The notes: a model not told the origin generated them from the letters alone. A stretch of 64,000 bases of DNA from Polynucleobacter necessarius (GCF_900095185.1 NZ_LT606948.1:968827-1032826), one strand, 5' to 3'; shown: positions 7,868 through 17,376, numbered from the stretch's first letter. Numbers and translations are program-made.

Positions 7868-9312
7868 TTAAGCTGCTAACAAGCTTCTGTTACCGCGCCA
7901 GCTATTTTGGGTAGTAACAGAGAACAAATCAAATTCAAACAAGTAATCCAGATCATCAAAGCGTTCTTAAATCGCTTTAGCAATCGGAAGTGATTTTGCG
8001 TTTGCTAAGGAGCAGAAATCACCACCAGGACAAGCAATGATGTCGGTGAGTAAGTCAATATTAGATAGAGCCACCTTTTGCTTCTTAGCTGCTTGCCAGA
8101 GTTTATAAAGCTCGGTTTGCTCCACATCAGCTAGCACCAAGTTTTGCTCATGAGTAACGCGTAATTCACCAAAGCTGTATTGATCAGCAAAATCAACAAT
8201 GGCTAGCATTTGTGCTGTAGTTGCATCGCCAGGGGCTATTGTGCCATGGGGCTTAAGCGACAAAATTACACTAGCGTAACCTGGGGTTTTATGAGGCTTG
8301 AGGTTGCGCTCTAGCCAGCACGAGAAACTGATTTGAGTCGTTTTATCTGCTTTACCTACAGTTGCACAAGCAACTGCTCTGTAGTAAGGGCTGGTAAATG
8401 TTGATAAGCAGGCTTTGTGAAATGCTGTGCAACACGATCCCATTCGGCCTGTGTAAAGTTATCAGTACCATCTTTAATATGCGCCCATTCACCCTCTACT
8501 TGACGGGCAAACTCTTCTGGACTTAATGCTTTGACTAGTATCTTAATACGGGCTTTATAGAGGTTGTCTCTTCTGTTAAAGCGGTTGTATACACGCAGTA
8601 ATGCTGTTAGATAGCGTGGCAGTAAGTTCCAAGGTAGATCTTGCTGAATCAGTGATCCCAAGATCGGGGTGCGACCCATGCCACCGCCTGCATAAATATC
8701 TGCAGTCAGAGCGCCATTATTCACATGAGGATTTTTCTTAAGTTCAATACCGACATCATGGCAAAGCAGTACAGTACGATCTTCTTTGGCACCGTTTACA
8801 GCAAATTTAAATTTGTGCGTGGTAAGCGGGCAAACTCCGGATGGAGCGTTGACCATTGGCGTAATAGTTTGCAAATCGGACGAGTATCCACAAACTCATC
8901 GGCAGCTACTCCAGCAAAGGCATCACTAGTGATATTGCGAATACAGTTGCCCGAGGTTTGAATGGCATGCATCTCTACCTTGGCAAGCTCAGCCAAAATA
9001 TCGGGCGTATCTTCTAATGTGACCCAGTTAAATTGCATGTTTTGGCGCGTCGTAAAGTGACCATAGCCGCGGTCATATTTTTCTGAAATCAAGGCTAGAG
9101 TGCGTAACTGTTTGGCACTCAATAAGCCATCAGGGATAGTCACGCGCAGCATATAGGCGTGGCGTTGGTGATAAAGACCATTTTGTAGCCGTAGGGGGCG
9201 GAACTCCTCTTCAGCCAAGCTACCGTCTAAACGCCGGGCAACCTGATCACGAAATTGGGCAACCCGTTGATCTACAAGGGTTTGATCGATAGCATCATAT
9301 TTATTTATACAT
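7868..9312 (-). pseudogene. cysI: Sulfite reductase hemoprotein (CysI-type), multiply broken
   Basis: Three reading-frame blocks give the nitrite/sulfite reductase fold. DQTLVDQRVAQFRDQ starts it, with RPLRLQNGLYHQRHAYMLR and GHFTTRQNMQFNW, then TSGNCIRNITSDAFAG, then in a second frame FKFAVNGAKEDRTVLLCHD and ADIYAGGGMGRTP, then in a third NLVLADVEQTELY and IIACPGGDFCSLANA. Frames change near 8830 and 8400. The expected start at 9312 (ATGTATAAA) is put out of frame by an apparent TAAA duplication. After SLPIAKAI comes an in-frame TAA, then ERFDDLDYLFEF, and the remaining siroheme/4Fe-4S domain is deleted. In related bacteria cysH, cysD and cysN lie between cysI and cobA. Here cobA follows directly. 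Confidence 0.88.
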
Positions 9313-9483
9313 AGGGATGGATTGTCACAGGTTTTCAATATTCTTCAAAATACTGAAAAAATTGATTCTATTTAACTTAAATGCATATAGAGATTTGCGA
9401 ACCCGCTGCCAGATAACCCCCTTTAAGAGACTTCTTTTTGTGTATTCTCGAGAATTACGAGAACTTTTGATACTAAGTCGTTC

Positions 9484-9842
9484 TTGAAAGATACCCCCAA
9501 CAGTTCCCATATCTTGGCTTATAGGCCAGATGTGGATGGTTTAAGAGCCTTGGCAGTTTTGCTGCGCCTCAATTGATTGCATTTTTGGGGCTTGCAATGT
9601 TAGTGGTGGGGATTACGGTTACGTATGTCCATAGCCGTTTCCCAGCTTGGCTAGCCGTGCTACCTGTTATTGGAGCTACGTTGCTAATAGCTGCTGGACC
9701 ACGTGCCTGGATTAATCGTTATTTTTTAGGCAATAGAGTAATGGTGGCGATTGGCTTGATCAGTTATGCTCGTATCAAACAAATGGCAGAAGAATGTATT
9801 TCTACGGAGCTCATGTGTCTGACTATGCTGCTGGTAGGATAG
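9484..9842 (+). pseudogene. OafA/YrhL-type membrane acyltransferase, deletion remnant
   Basis: The first piece reads YRPDVDGLRALAVLL from 9520, the signature start of acyltransferase-3 membrane proteins (a TTG at 9484 gives a plausible N-terminus). It is followed at once, in another frame, by AFLGLAMLVVGITVTYVHSRFPAWLAVLPVIGATLLIAAGP and RVMVAIGLISYARI, which belong near the end of the membrane domain. About 250 residues between them are missing. After 9800 the frame runs into unrelated sequence. Such proteins O-acylate polysaccharide or peptidoglycan. Confidence 0.75.
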
Positions 9843-9937
9843 GGGAGCCGCCCAATCAATACTTGTCAGGGCTGACAGCAAAGAAAAGGTAAAAAGCCCC
9901 CGAATTTAGAAACGATTGTTTAAGTACATCCACAACT

Positions 9938-10310
9938 TTACAGACGAAACTCTCGATAATGTCTGTATAGGTTGGCAATAGAAGCAAAGCCAAGCACCAC
10001 AATCAATACAGTAAATACGTATTCAGTAGTTAGGTAAGTAAAAATTCTCATCTGAATCAAAACAGCTGCGGCAATGAATGCAGCGATCGAACCAAATGCG
10101 ACTAATTTAAAGTTTGGAATAAATGCACCCAAGATAATCGCGATAAACACCAGATATAAATCCGATAACACTTGATCTGCAGTCACAAAAATACTTATTA
10201 GTGGGTTCAGGATTACTCACTTTACCCATTACTGCAATCGCCAGAATATAGCCCAAGACAGCAAAGTTCAACTTTGCTTTACTGAGAATAGTTTTGAGTT
10301 GATCGCTCAT
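9938..10310 (-). pseudogene. Small integral membrane protein, frameshifted
   Basis: From ATG 10310 the frame reads MSDQLKTILSKAKLNFAVLGYILAIAVMGK and breaks near 10195. The continuation in the next frame, VLSDLYLVFIAIILGAFIPNF to NLYRHYREFRL, has three to four hydrophobic helices. Joined, it would be a protein of about 120 residues. I do not recognise the family. The start lies 5 bases beyond the stop of the next small membrane gene upstream, so the two were an operon. Confidence 0.45.
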
Positions 10311-10315
10311 ATTAA

Positions 10316-10522
10316 TTAAGCAGCATTGCCAGTAAATACAAGACTCATGCCTATCCATAAGATGATGAAGGCCACTAGCACAGTAAGATCAATTTTTTTG
10401 ATGAAGTAAGGATCAAAACGCTTCCAAAACAGACGCCCTACGACGAGTGGTAATAGCATCGCAACGATGCCAAGCATGACGGTGAGGGTAGTATCTATAT
10501 TTCTTAATACTCTTTCTTGCAA
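10316..10522 (-). CDS. Hypothetical small membrane protein
   Basis: The 68-residue open frame has two predicted membrane helices (TVMLGIVAMLLPLVVGRLF and LTVLVAFIILWIGMSLVF) separated by a basic, Asp-containing loop. It can only start at a TTG at 10522 and it follows a gene remnant, so the natural N-terminus may be missing. It was co-transcribed with the frameshifted membrane gene at 9938-10310. I do not recognise it, and in this decayed region it may itself be a remnant. Confidence 0.35.
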   Translation of the reverse strand: MQERVLRNIDTTLTVMLGIVAMLLPLVVGRLFWKRFDPYFIKKIDLTVLVAFIILWIGMSLVFTGNAA

Positions 10523-10524
10523 AA

Positions 10525-10975
10525 CTAAAAGATGACATTTACCTCTAGTGCAATCGGCAGTCCTGCTGACTGATCAGCGAGATCAACAATAGTGCAACGC
10601 AGTCCGCGCACACCAGCCGTATGTAAGTCCATGAGCTCTTGATCGCTCATTAGTTTGGGGGTCGCTGGGGATGACAGCAACACCTCTCAATTGTTGTGGA
10701 GTGGATTTCAGGGCAGCAAGCATCGCAGTGTTATCAGTTCCATAAACACTGGGTTGAACTAATACAACGCGATCTACTCGCAGCATCTTTAAGAGCGATT
10801 GATAATTCTCTAGGGTAGCATCATCGGGCAGGGTATAGATGCGATCTTGTGCATACGGAAATTGAGAAGCAAGGCCGCAGACATGAGCGTGGCAATCTAC
10901 TGCCCCCCGCCGGAAATTCAATCTGTGGTGATCGAACTTCAGGGTTGGGAGCTTGGCAAAGTGGCGCTGAATTAC
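10525..10975 (-). pseudogene. Amidohydrolase (TIM-barrel hydrolase), truncated
   Basis: Pieces in three frames give the start of a PDC-hydrolase-like amidohydrolase. They are APLCQAPNPEVRSPQIEFPAGG, then VDCHAHVCGLASQFPYAQDRIYTLP with the HAH metal motif, then LVQPSVYGTDNTAMLAAL and GVAVIPSDP, then LMDLHTAGVRGLRCTIVDLAD. Frames change near 10915 and 10665. A stop at 10525 cuts the protein at about half length, so the later metal ligands are gone. It lies next to a TctC-type binding-protein pseudogene, a common pairing for carboxylate uptake and breakdown. Confidence 0.75.
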
Positions 10976-11968
10976 TGCGGTTCAATGGCTGCTTCTTTGG
11001 CAATCTTTTGATACTTGCTCATTTCTTCGCGAACAAACTTAGAAAACTCGACAGTGCTCATCGGAGTAGCTGTAATTCCCTTGTTCTCATAAGCAGCCTT
11101 TACTTCAGGATCTTGCATTGCTTGCTGAATGTCTTAATTAATTTTCTTCACAATTGCCGTTGGGGTTGCTGCTGGGGCCAAAACCCCAAACCACAATCCA
11201 ATTTCAAAGTTGGCATAGCTTTGTTCGACAATACTGGGAATGTTTGGAATAGCAGCATTGCGAGTTTTACTCGTGATCCCAAAAGCACGAACTTTTCCGC
11301 CCTTCAGTTGACCAATCGCTATATCTAATGGGGCCATGTAAAAAGCGGTTCGTCCAGGCATCGTATCTTGAGTCGCTTCAGGTGAACCTTTATAAGGGTG
11401 CATGAACCAGTGTGATGCCCATGACTTGATTAAAGTACTCGGCCGCTAAATGGGTTTGGCTACCAACACCTGCTGAAGCAAATGAAATTTCATTAGGTTT
11501 GGATTTGGCAGCAATAACCAGATCACGAATCGATTGATAAGGACCATCAGCTGGGGTAACGAGGACATAAGGTGTCTGACCCAAAATGGCGATATCGGTC
11601 AAACTCTTGATGGGGTCGTAGGGAAGCTTCTTATAAATTGCTGGATTTGCAGCGTATGAGGCTGACTGCACTCATAAGGTGTAGCCATCAGGTTCAGAGT
11701 TCACCACCACTCCAGTGCCAATAAGGTCGCCTACTCCAGGTCGATTTTCAATAATCACCGATTGTTTCCAGGTTTCTGTCAGGCTTTTAGCTACAACACG
11801 ACCAGCAATATCAGCGCCAGAACCTGTTGTCAGGGGAACAATCATTTTTACAGTGCGGTTAGGGTAGCTCTGCGCATAGCTAAGACTCATGCCAAGAGCA
11901 AGACCAAGCGTGAGGATTACCGTGCTGAGTTGGTCGGTACAGGTGCCGCGTTGACGTGCTGTGAACAT
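10972..11968 (-). pseudogene. TctC/Bug-family tricarboxylate-transporter binding protein
   Basis: The frame starts with a Sec-type signal (VILTLGLALGMSLSYAQ), then SYPNRTVKMIVPLTTGSGADI, a strong Bug-family signature, IENRPGVGDLIGTGVV and DGYTL. An in-frame TGA follows at 11669-11671, then YAANPAIYKKLPYDP, FASAGVGSQTHLAAEYFNQVMG, a frame change near 11400, YKGSPEATQDTMPGRTAFYM and PNIPSIVEQ. A second in-frame stop (TAA, 11134-11136) separates the last 50 residues (QQAMQDPEVKAAYENKG). Bug proteins are periplasmic solute receptors and are abundant in free-living Burkholderiales. This one is dead three times over. Confidence 0.85.
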
Positions 11969-12109
11969 CGTGTCTCCTTACTATTTTTATAGTTTCGTAA
12001 TTTAATTTAACATGCCCTGGAAAATAGATAAATAGTGATGAATACGCACGATTGAATAAATAGATAAGCCAATAGATACAAATAAAAAACCAAGAGAAGG
12101 TGGGGATAG

Positions 12110-12928
12110 ATGACTCAAATGCAGAATCAGCAGATAGCCAATGTCAATGGTGTGGATATTGCCTATCGTTTTGATGATCCTCAGGACGGACCTGTTTTAT
12201 TGGTAGCAAATAGTTTGATGGCAAATGGCAGTATGTGGGATGGCAATGTCCCAGCTTTAGTCGATCGCTACCGTGTATTGCGTGACGACAAAAGAGGGCA
12301 TGGTGGGTCTGGTGTTAGCGCCGGTCCGTATAGTATTGCGCAATTAGCAGACGATGCGGTTGGATTGTTAGATGTGTTGGAAATCGAAAAAGCCCACTTT
12401 ATGGGTTTATCCATTGGTGGCATGATTGGTCAGCAGTTGGGCGCGCGCTACCCTGAGCGTATTCTCTCTGTAAGTCTTTGTAATACCGCAGCAGCTGCAA
12501 TGCCACCACGAAGTTTGCGGGAAGAGCGTTTTGAGATAGCGCGTAATCAAGGAATTGCCGGATTAGTTGATGGCACTATCAAGCGTTGGTTTACTGCACC
12601 CTTTATTGCGCGAGCTCCTCAAGAAATTGAAAAAGTACGCCAAATGATTGTAGGTACCAATGTACAGGGCTATATTGCCTGTGGAAGTGCGGTACGTGAT
12701 ATGGCTCAAAGTACATTGTTGTTCAAGATCAAAGTGCCTACTTTAGTGTTGTCAGGTCGATATGATCCTGCATGTACAGTAGATTAAGGAATTGTTTTAC
12801 ATCGCCTTATCGAGCATTCGAAAATGGCGATTCTTGAAGATGCGGCACATTTATCGAATATCGAACAGCCAGAGGCTTTTAATAAAACTGTACGTTAATT
12901 TATTGATTTAGTTAGCAACACTTTGTAA
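12110..12928 (+). pseudogene. Alpha/beta hydrolase, 3-oxoadipate enol-lactonase-like
   Basis: The frame opens MTQMQNQQIANVNGVDIAYRF and carries DKRGHGGSG and the nucleophile elbow GLSIGGMIGQQL, typical of PcaD-type enol-lactonases. It stops at an in-frame TAA (12785-12787) just after LVLSGRYDPACTVD, which normally supplies the catalytic Asp. The same frame then continues with KMAILEDAAHLSNIEQPEAFNK, holding the catalytic-His region, and meets another TAA at about 12899. Loss therefore rests on point nonsense changes alone, which suggests fairly recent decay. PcaD acts in the beta-ketoadipate pathway, but no other pca gene is visible here. Confidence 0.78.
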
Positions 12929-12955
12929 TTTGCCATTTAAAAAGAAAGTACCAAG

Positions 12956-13411
12956 ATGACCTAACTGAATGCAAACCAGATCAATGAGATCCGTACTGCA
13001 GTATTGGGTGCAGCCGTCAAAATTCCAGCAGCCTTAATTGGCCTTGGTATTTTGTTTATCGTTTTAGGTATGATCGGTATTGCAGGTCAAACCCTGTTTT
13101 CTTTTGTCTCAATAAATGTCTTAGGCATTTCCAATCCCAGCGCTTGAGGCCATTACGCTCTGGTTAGCTGCTATCTTTTTTGTAACTGGCGCATTGCGTT
13201 TAATTTCTGCATTTCAGCATCGTCATTTTCGTGCATGGTGCTGGATGGTGATCTCTTCGGCGATCTCCATTCTTATGGGAGTGCTGATCATGAACGGTTA
13301 TCCAGAATCGAGTTTATGGATTCCTGTGGGCTATTGATTGCCATTGAACTCTTGTTACAAGGTTGGTCTTTATTGTTTATGGGCTTAGCTGCGCGCTCAC
13401 TAACTAAGTGA
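12956..13411 (+). pseudogene. HdeD/DUF308-family membrane protein
   Basis: ATG at 12956 is followed at codon 3 by an in-frame TAA. The frame then gives NQINEIRTAVLGAAVKIPAALIGLGILFIVLGMIGIAG, frameshifts near 13130 to TLWLAAIFFVTGALRLISAFQHRHFRAWCW, and again near 13335 to IAIELLLQGWSLLFMGLAARSL. The WxxxxG helices and the MNGYPESSLWIPVG stretch match HdeD-type proteins with six helices (acid-stress or unknown function, inner membrane). Three lesions make it non-functional. Confidence 0.7.
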
Positions 13412-13557
13412 CCCAGCAGAGCAAAGAGTCTTCAGCATGGCAATGAAAAAACCGATCTGTATAAGAATTTAGCTTGAAAAACGGGGCAGGATATGAAAAA
13501 CGCCCCTGCAGAGAAGAAAAAGTCCTGGCGGGTTCCAATCCCTTGCTAGCTTCCCTT

Positions 13558-14382
13558 ATGGATAAGACCAAATCAAAGTAATTCTTGAAGTAAACATCCT
13601 CGCTTTTTCTGATTGATGTTTTGAAGGTCTTAGCAGCCTTGATGATTATTCTGCATCACCTCTCGAGTTATGGCCAGATTGCAGAAGATGCCCGCCGCGC
13701 TCTCCCTGAGTTAAGGTGACTTGGCTCTTTGAGTATGGGCAGTATGCAGTGCAAGTCTTTTTAGTTATGGCGGGTTATTTAGCCGCTCAGTCATTAAGTC
13801 GTTACGCCAATAAAAAATTTAGTCCACATGATATCAGTCGCTGATTTGGTGAATTAGTGTTTTAGCTGTGTGCTCTTTATTGTTCTTTCATCGCTCAAGC
13901 GACTATGAGGTCTATTTTATTTATTTCATTGGTTCCTATGGTTTAGGCGTCTTAGCGTATTTAGCAAGTCAATTTCAGGATATAAGTGTGCGGCGCATGG
14001 TGAAGCTTGTCCTCCTTCTGATAGGGCTGATCATTGCAGCCGCTTCGTTACAGCAAATTTGGTTGAGAAACTTCTTTGTTTGGTTTGTGGCGTTGACTTT
14101 ATACGTATGGGGTGATAGTCGGTACCCAAAAAATTGGACTAACAGTATTTATCTAAAAGTGATTACCTGGGGTAGTCAGCGCTCTTACTGTGCCTTCCTC
14201 ATTAACTTTACCTTTATTTTGTTGGCAAATACACTTTATATATTGCATTGGGCTGAGAAGCGTACAAGAATGGTGCCATAGCGTTTGCTTTGATGTTAGG
14301 TGCACTTATATGGAGTATATTTGTTGCCAATTACGTATATTGCTGGATAGAAGTGCCTGCCAATAAACTCAAGATCTATTGA
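13558..14382 (+). pseudogene. Acyltransferase-3 family membrane protein
   Basis: The frame reads IDVLKVLAALMIILHHLSSYG (the first helix with its conserved HH), then ALPE and a stop. After a shift come EYGQYAVQVFLVMAGYLAAQS, a stop in DISR*FGELV, YFIGSYGLGVLAYLASQF, LVLLLIGLIIAAASL and FLINFTFILLANTLYI. It closes with FALMLGALIWSIFVANYVYCWIEVPANKLK, the typical last helix. At least four lesions are present, two of them in-frame stops in the first 12 codons after the ATG at 13558. It is the second dead acyltransferase in 5 kb, so surface acylation seems to have been reduced. The 145 bases before it (13412-13557) hold only a short unassignable frame. Confidence 0.7.
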
Positions 14383-14396
14383 TCTAATCAAAAAGA

Positions 14397-14924
14397 TTAG
14401 GGACCTATTTCTTTCAGAACACGGAAAATTTCGCGGTAGGCTTTAGGCGGCTTGTTTTGTTCTTTCTCGCGACGCGCATTCCGAATGAGAGTGCGCATAT
14501 TCTGAATATCCATATCAGGAAATTGCTCGATCATCTTAGTGAATGGTTCATCATTTGCGATGAGTCGATCGCGATAGCTTTCTAAAAAATGAAGCTTGGC
14601 AGTTTCTACTTTGCTCGCCCCCTGAATGGCATCCAATTGCTTTTGAATCGCGTCTCGCTCTTCTTCATCTAAGAAGCGCATCAGTTTGCCAAGATATTGC
14701 TTCTGACGTCGAATCGCCTCAAAACTCTTGAGTTTGTTAGTTTCTGCAATGGCGGTCTTGATGGCTTTATCAAGAGGAATAGTCTTTAATGCATCACTGC
14801 TGAGCGCAGCCAACACTTCCGCCAATTTCTGGCGCTCGGTCATTTGGCGCTTTAGCTCCGACTTGCTGGGTCCCTCATCGACGTCGACCAGCTTTGGAGT
14901 GCGATTCTTCTCATTAATGTGCAT
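14397..14924 (-). CDS. darP: Ribosome-associated protein DarP (YjgA, DUF615)
   Basis: The 175-residue, highly charged helical protein has the family blocks PSKSELKRQMTERQKLAEVLAAL near residue 19, IRRQKQYLGKLMRF near 71, LHFLESYRDRLIAND near 111 and NMRTLIRNARREKEQNKPPKAYREIFRVLKE at the C-terminus. DarP helps late assembly of the large ribosomal subunit. Length and motifs are complete. It is a healthy single gene flanked on both sides by pseudogenes, which marks it as under selection. ATG at 14924 is the natural start. Confidence 0.93.
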   Translation of the reverse strand: MHINEKNRTPKLVDVDEGPSKSELKRQMTERQKLAEVLAALSSDALKTIPLDKAIKTAIAETNKLKSFEAIRRQKQYLGKLMRFLDEEERDAIQKQLDAIQGASKVETAKLHFLESYRDRLIANDEPFTKMIEQFPDMDIQNMRTLIRNARREKEQNKPPKAYREIFRVLKEIGP

Positions 14925-15035
14925 GATTCTATTTTAGACGAGTAGTGAAATGATGGATCTGGGTGTCTAATTTGTTAGATTAGTAATTAATAGTAATTAA
15001 TTATCAAAAATAACGTTTTATCAGACGCAAAGAAC

Positions 15036-15190
15036 ATGACCAAACTAAATGCTTACGACTACATCATCGTTGGGGCAGGTAGTGCGAGCTGCATGTTAGC
15101 CAAACGTTTGACAGAAAATCTGAATAAAAGGGTATTGTTAATCGAGGCGGGTAAGAACGATAACTGCATTTGGATACATATTCCAGTTGG
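15036..15190 (+). pseudogene. GMC-family oxidoreductase, N-terminal remnant
   Basis: About 50 residues remain: [19 protein letters not shown], the FAD-binding GxGxxG start, then [11 protein letters not shown] and WIHIPVGY, all diagnostic of choline-dehydrogenase-like GMC oxidoreductases. After the Tyr-Leu-Val that follows, the sequence passes into the liv ABC transporter remnant in another frame. The remaining 480 or so residues are deleted, and one deletion evidently joined the two genes. Confidence 0.75.
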
Positions 15191-15967
15191 GTATTTAGTC
15201 TTGGCAAAGCCAAAACTACTCGTGGTGGCGATGCTGAAGTGGTTGACGATTCCATCAGCGTCATTAGTAAGGTGACCAATGAAAATACGGGTGCTGAGCT
15301 TTTAAAAGGCGACTCTATCTTGATGCGGTGTGGTGGCTTAAAGGCATTGAATAATGTTGATTTGAGCATTAAGCGTGGCACTATTCATGGCTTGAATGGT
15401 CCAAACGGTTCTGGTAAGAGCACGATGATGAACGTGTTGACTGGTATCTACACTCCAACCGCTGGTAACGTACTTTATGCAGGTAAAATGATTGCTATCC
15501 AAAATATTTTGGTTGGCTTGCATCACACCTTTAAGTCGAATATGTTTGAAATTGCGCTGAATCTTCCTCGTTATAAGAGAGGAGGAGCTGAGGCGCATGC
15601 TCGTGCAATTGCATTGCACAAGTTCGGTGGTTTAGATGACTTAGCATACGAAGAGGCGTGTAACTTGCCATATGGTAAGCAACGTTGACTCGAGATTGCC
15701 CGTGCTTTGGCATTAGATCCTCAGCTGCTATTGTTGGATGAGCCAGCAGCAGGCCTAACGGCTCCTGGCATTAAAGAGCTCTGGCGTATTATTCGTAAGA
15801 TTCGCGACAACGGTATTACCTTCATCCTGATTGAGCATCATATGGATGTGGTGATGTCAGTTTGCGACACGGTTTCTGTCTTGGACTTCGGTCAGAAGAT
15901 TGCAGAAGGTAAACCAGCTCCAGTTCAGGCAGACGAGAAGGTGATTCATGCCTACTTGGGTACTTAA
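15170..15967 (+). pseudogene. livG: Branched-chain amino acid ABC transporter ATPase (LivG or LivMG fusion), broken
   Basis: The frame shows the LivG ATPase: LMRCGGLKALNNVDLSIKRG, Walker A GPNGSGKST, NLPYGKQR, an in-frame TGA (15686-15688), then LEIARALALDPQLLLLDEP (Walker B) and LIEHHMDVVMSVCD (H-loop). The N-terminal part ([24 protein letters not shown]) resembles the linker of LivM-LivG fusions, so a permease part was probably lost in the deletion that joined it to the GMC remnant. Between YAGKM and IQNILVGLHHTF about 25 residues including the Q-loop are missing. The nonsense codon and the deletion each inactivate it. livF follows 30 bases downstream. Confidence 0.83.
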
Positions 15968-15997
15968 TCACTAGAACATATTGAATCGGTAAATACC

Positions 15998-16729
15998 ATG
16001 TTAGCTATTAAGAATCTTGAAGCAGGCTATGGCAAAGTTAAAGTCCTGCATGGCACCAAGATTGATGTTCCTAAAGATCAGGTCATTACTTTGATTGGCT
16101 CAACTGGTGCTGGTAAAACGACCATCATGCGCGCTATCACAGGGATGTTGAAGCCAACGGGTGGCGAAGTTACTCTAGGCGGCGAAAAAATTGATGGTTA
16201 TGACTCTCATAAAATCGCCCGCTTAGGTTTGGCTCATAGCCCTGAGGGTCGCCGTGTATTCGCAACCATGATGTCAGTGACGGACAAGGTATTGTTAGGC
16301 GCATTTCCACGCTTTACGGGTAGCCGTCCAAAAGGCGACATCAAGAACGATCTTGAGAAATTTCGCGAGATGTTCCCGCGTCTACAGGAGCGTCGTAATC
16401 AATTGGCTAAAACTTTGTCTGGTGGCGAGCAACAGATGTTGGCTATGGCTCGTGCCGTGATGTTAAATCCCGAAATTATTCTCTTGGATGAACCATCCAA
16501 GGGCCTCGTACCTATTTTGGTTGAAGAGGTATTTAAGATCATTTCTAATTTGAAGTCACAAGGTGTGACGATGTTGCTGGTGGAGCAGTTTGCTGCTGCC
16601 TTGAACGGGGCAAATTATGGCTATGTTCTTGAGAACGGCAAGCTTGCGACTCATAGACCTGCCGCGAAACTGAAAGATGATCTAGCTGTGAAGGCTGCCT
16701 ACTTGGGTGGTGCTGTGGCCATTCAGTAG
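15998..16729 (+). CDS. livF: Branched-chain amino acid ABC transporter ATPase LivF
   Basis: The 243-residue open frame is full length, with Walker A GSTGAGKTT (residue 33; usually GANGAGKTT), AHSPEGRRVF, signature LSGGEQQML, Walker B ILLDEP and C-terminal DLAVKAAYLGG. LivF pairs with LivG to power LivHM uptake of Leu, Ile and Val. The partner gene just upstream is broken and no permease is seen, so it is an orphan. Unusual residues in conserved places (Ser in Walker A, EPSKGLVPI where EPSMGLAPI is usual) hint that constraint has relaxed, although the frame is still open. A good terminator follows. Confidence 0.88.
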   Translation: MLAIKNLEAGYGKVKVLHGTKIDVPKDQVITLIGSTGAGKTTIMRAITGMLKPTGGEVTLGGEKIDGYDSHKIARLGLAHSPEGRRVFATMMSVTDKVLLGAFPRFTGSRPKGDIKNDLEKFREMFPRLQERRNQLAKTLSGGEQQMLAMARAVMLNPEIILLDEPSKGLVPILVEEVFKIISNLKSQGVTMLLVEQFAAALNGANYGYVLENGKLATHRPAAKLKDDLAVKAAYLGGAVAIQ

Positions 16730-16750
16730 TTAAGCTTCCCATGCGTTATT

Positions 16751-16781
16751 AAAAAGGCCCTTAGAATCAAGGGCCTTTTTT
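16751..16781 (+). terminator. Rho-independent terminator after livF
   Basis: The stem AAAAAGGCCCTT / AAGGGCCTTTTT encloses the loop AGAATC and ends in a T tract. It starts 22 bases after the livF stop. The A tract on the left arm lets it also work for the minus-strand gene at 16813-17376. Confidence 0.85.
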
Positions 16782-16812
16782 GGAGACTCAAATTGAGAAA
16801 ATTTCCCGTGCC

Positions 16813-17376
16813 TTAGCTGGATATGAGTTTGATAGCTTCGCGTATCAATAATGCACGATACCCCATGTAAATGGCGACCAAAGTAAATCCAAATAAGAAT
16901 AATTTGGGTACAAGGGCACCTTCAATCACAAGCTCGCTATTGAGCAAGTCAATTGCTACTGCAAAGAAAAAGAGGGCGCCAAGAATGAGTATGATCCAGT
17001 TCTCATGGCTTTCGACTTGTTGGGTTTGGTTGCTATAGGCGAGCACTTGAAAGGCCCCATCTTTTGGATATTCTGCAATAATCATGTGGTCGCCATCAGC
17101 AATCTGCATTGGTGATGAGAACTTTGCTTCGATTGCCTGATCCCCGAGATTAAATTGTGAAATATAGATTCGTTTGTAATACACCGAGGAATGATCATGA
17201 GTGGGTTTTTCGGGATTCACATATTCGAGTAACTCATTGTTCAGATTGCTGACAGTGCCGGAAAGAGTGCTTATCGCGCTAGATAGGAATGAGTTTGGTG
17301 TATTCGAAGACATGAGGAAGGCTCCCAAAAGGGTAAAAGCAAGTATAAGGAGAATTGATACAGTCGATCTTTTTAT
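16813..17376 (-). CDS. Hypothetical membrane protein, start codon apparently lost
   Basis: The open frame encodes an N-terminal membrane anchor (TVSILLILAFTLLGAFLMSS), a soluble middle part of about 90 residues and two C-terminal helices (WIILILGALFFFAVAIDLL and PKLFLFGFTLVAIYMGYRAL). I do not recognise the family. The first helix lies upstream of any ATG, GTG or TTG that would include it. The frame begins at ATA (17374-17376) followed by AAA AGA, where ATG would be expected, overlapping the TAA stop of the upstream TauE gene. A single G-to-A change would turn an ATGA overlap into ATAA. Initiation at TTG (17328) would give 171 residues and cut the first helix. Confidence 0.5.
   Translation of the reverse strand: MKRSTVSILLILAFTLLGAFLMSSNTPNSFLSSAISTLSGTVSNLNNELLEYVNPEKPTHDHSSVYYKRIYISQFNLGDQAIEAKFSSPMQIADGDHMIIAEYPKDGAFQVLAYSNQTQQVESHENWIILILGALFFFAVAIDLLNSELVIEGALVPKLFLFGFTLVAIYMGYRALLIREAIKLISS

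Noticed and set aside
9325-9510. 61-residue open frame on the minus strand upstream of cysI
   Set aside because: Composition is random-looking, there is no homology pattern, and it overlaps the start of the acyltransferase remnant on the other strand.
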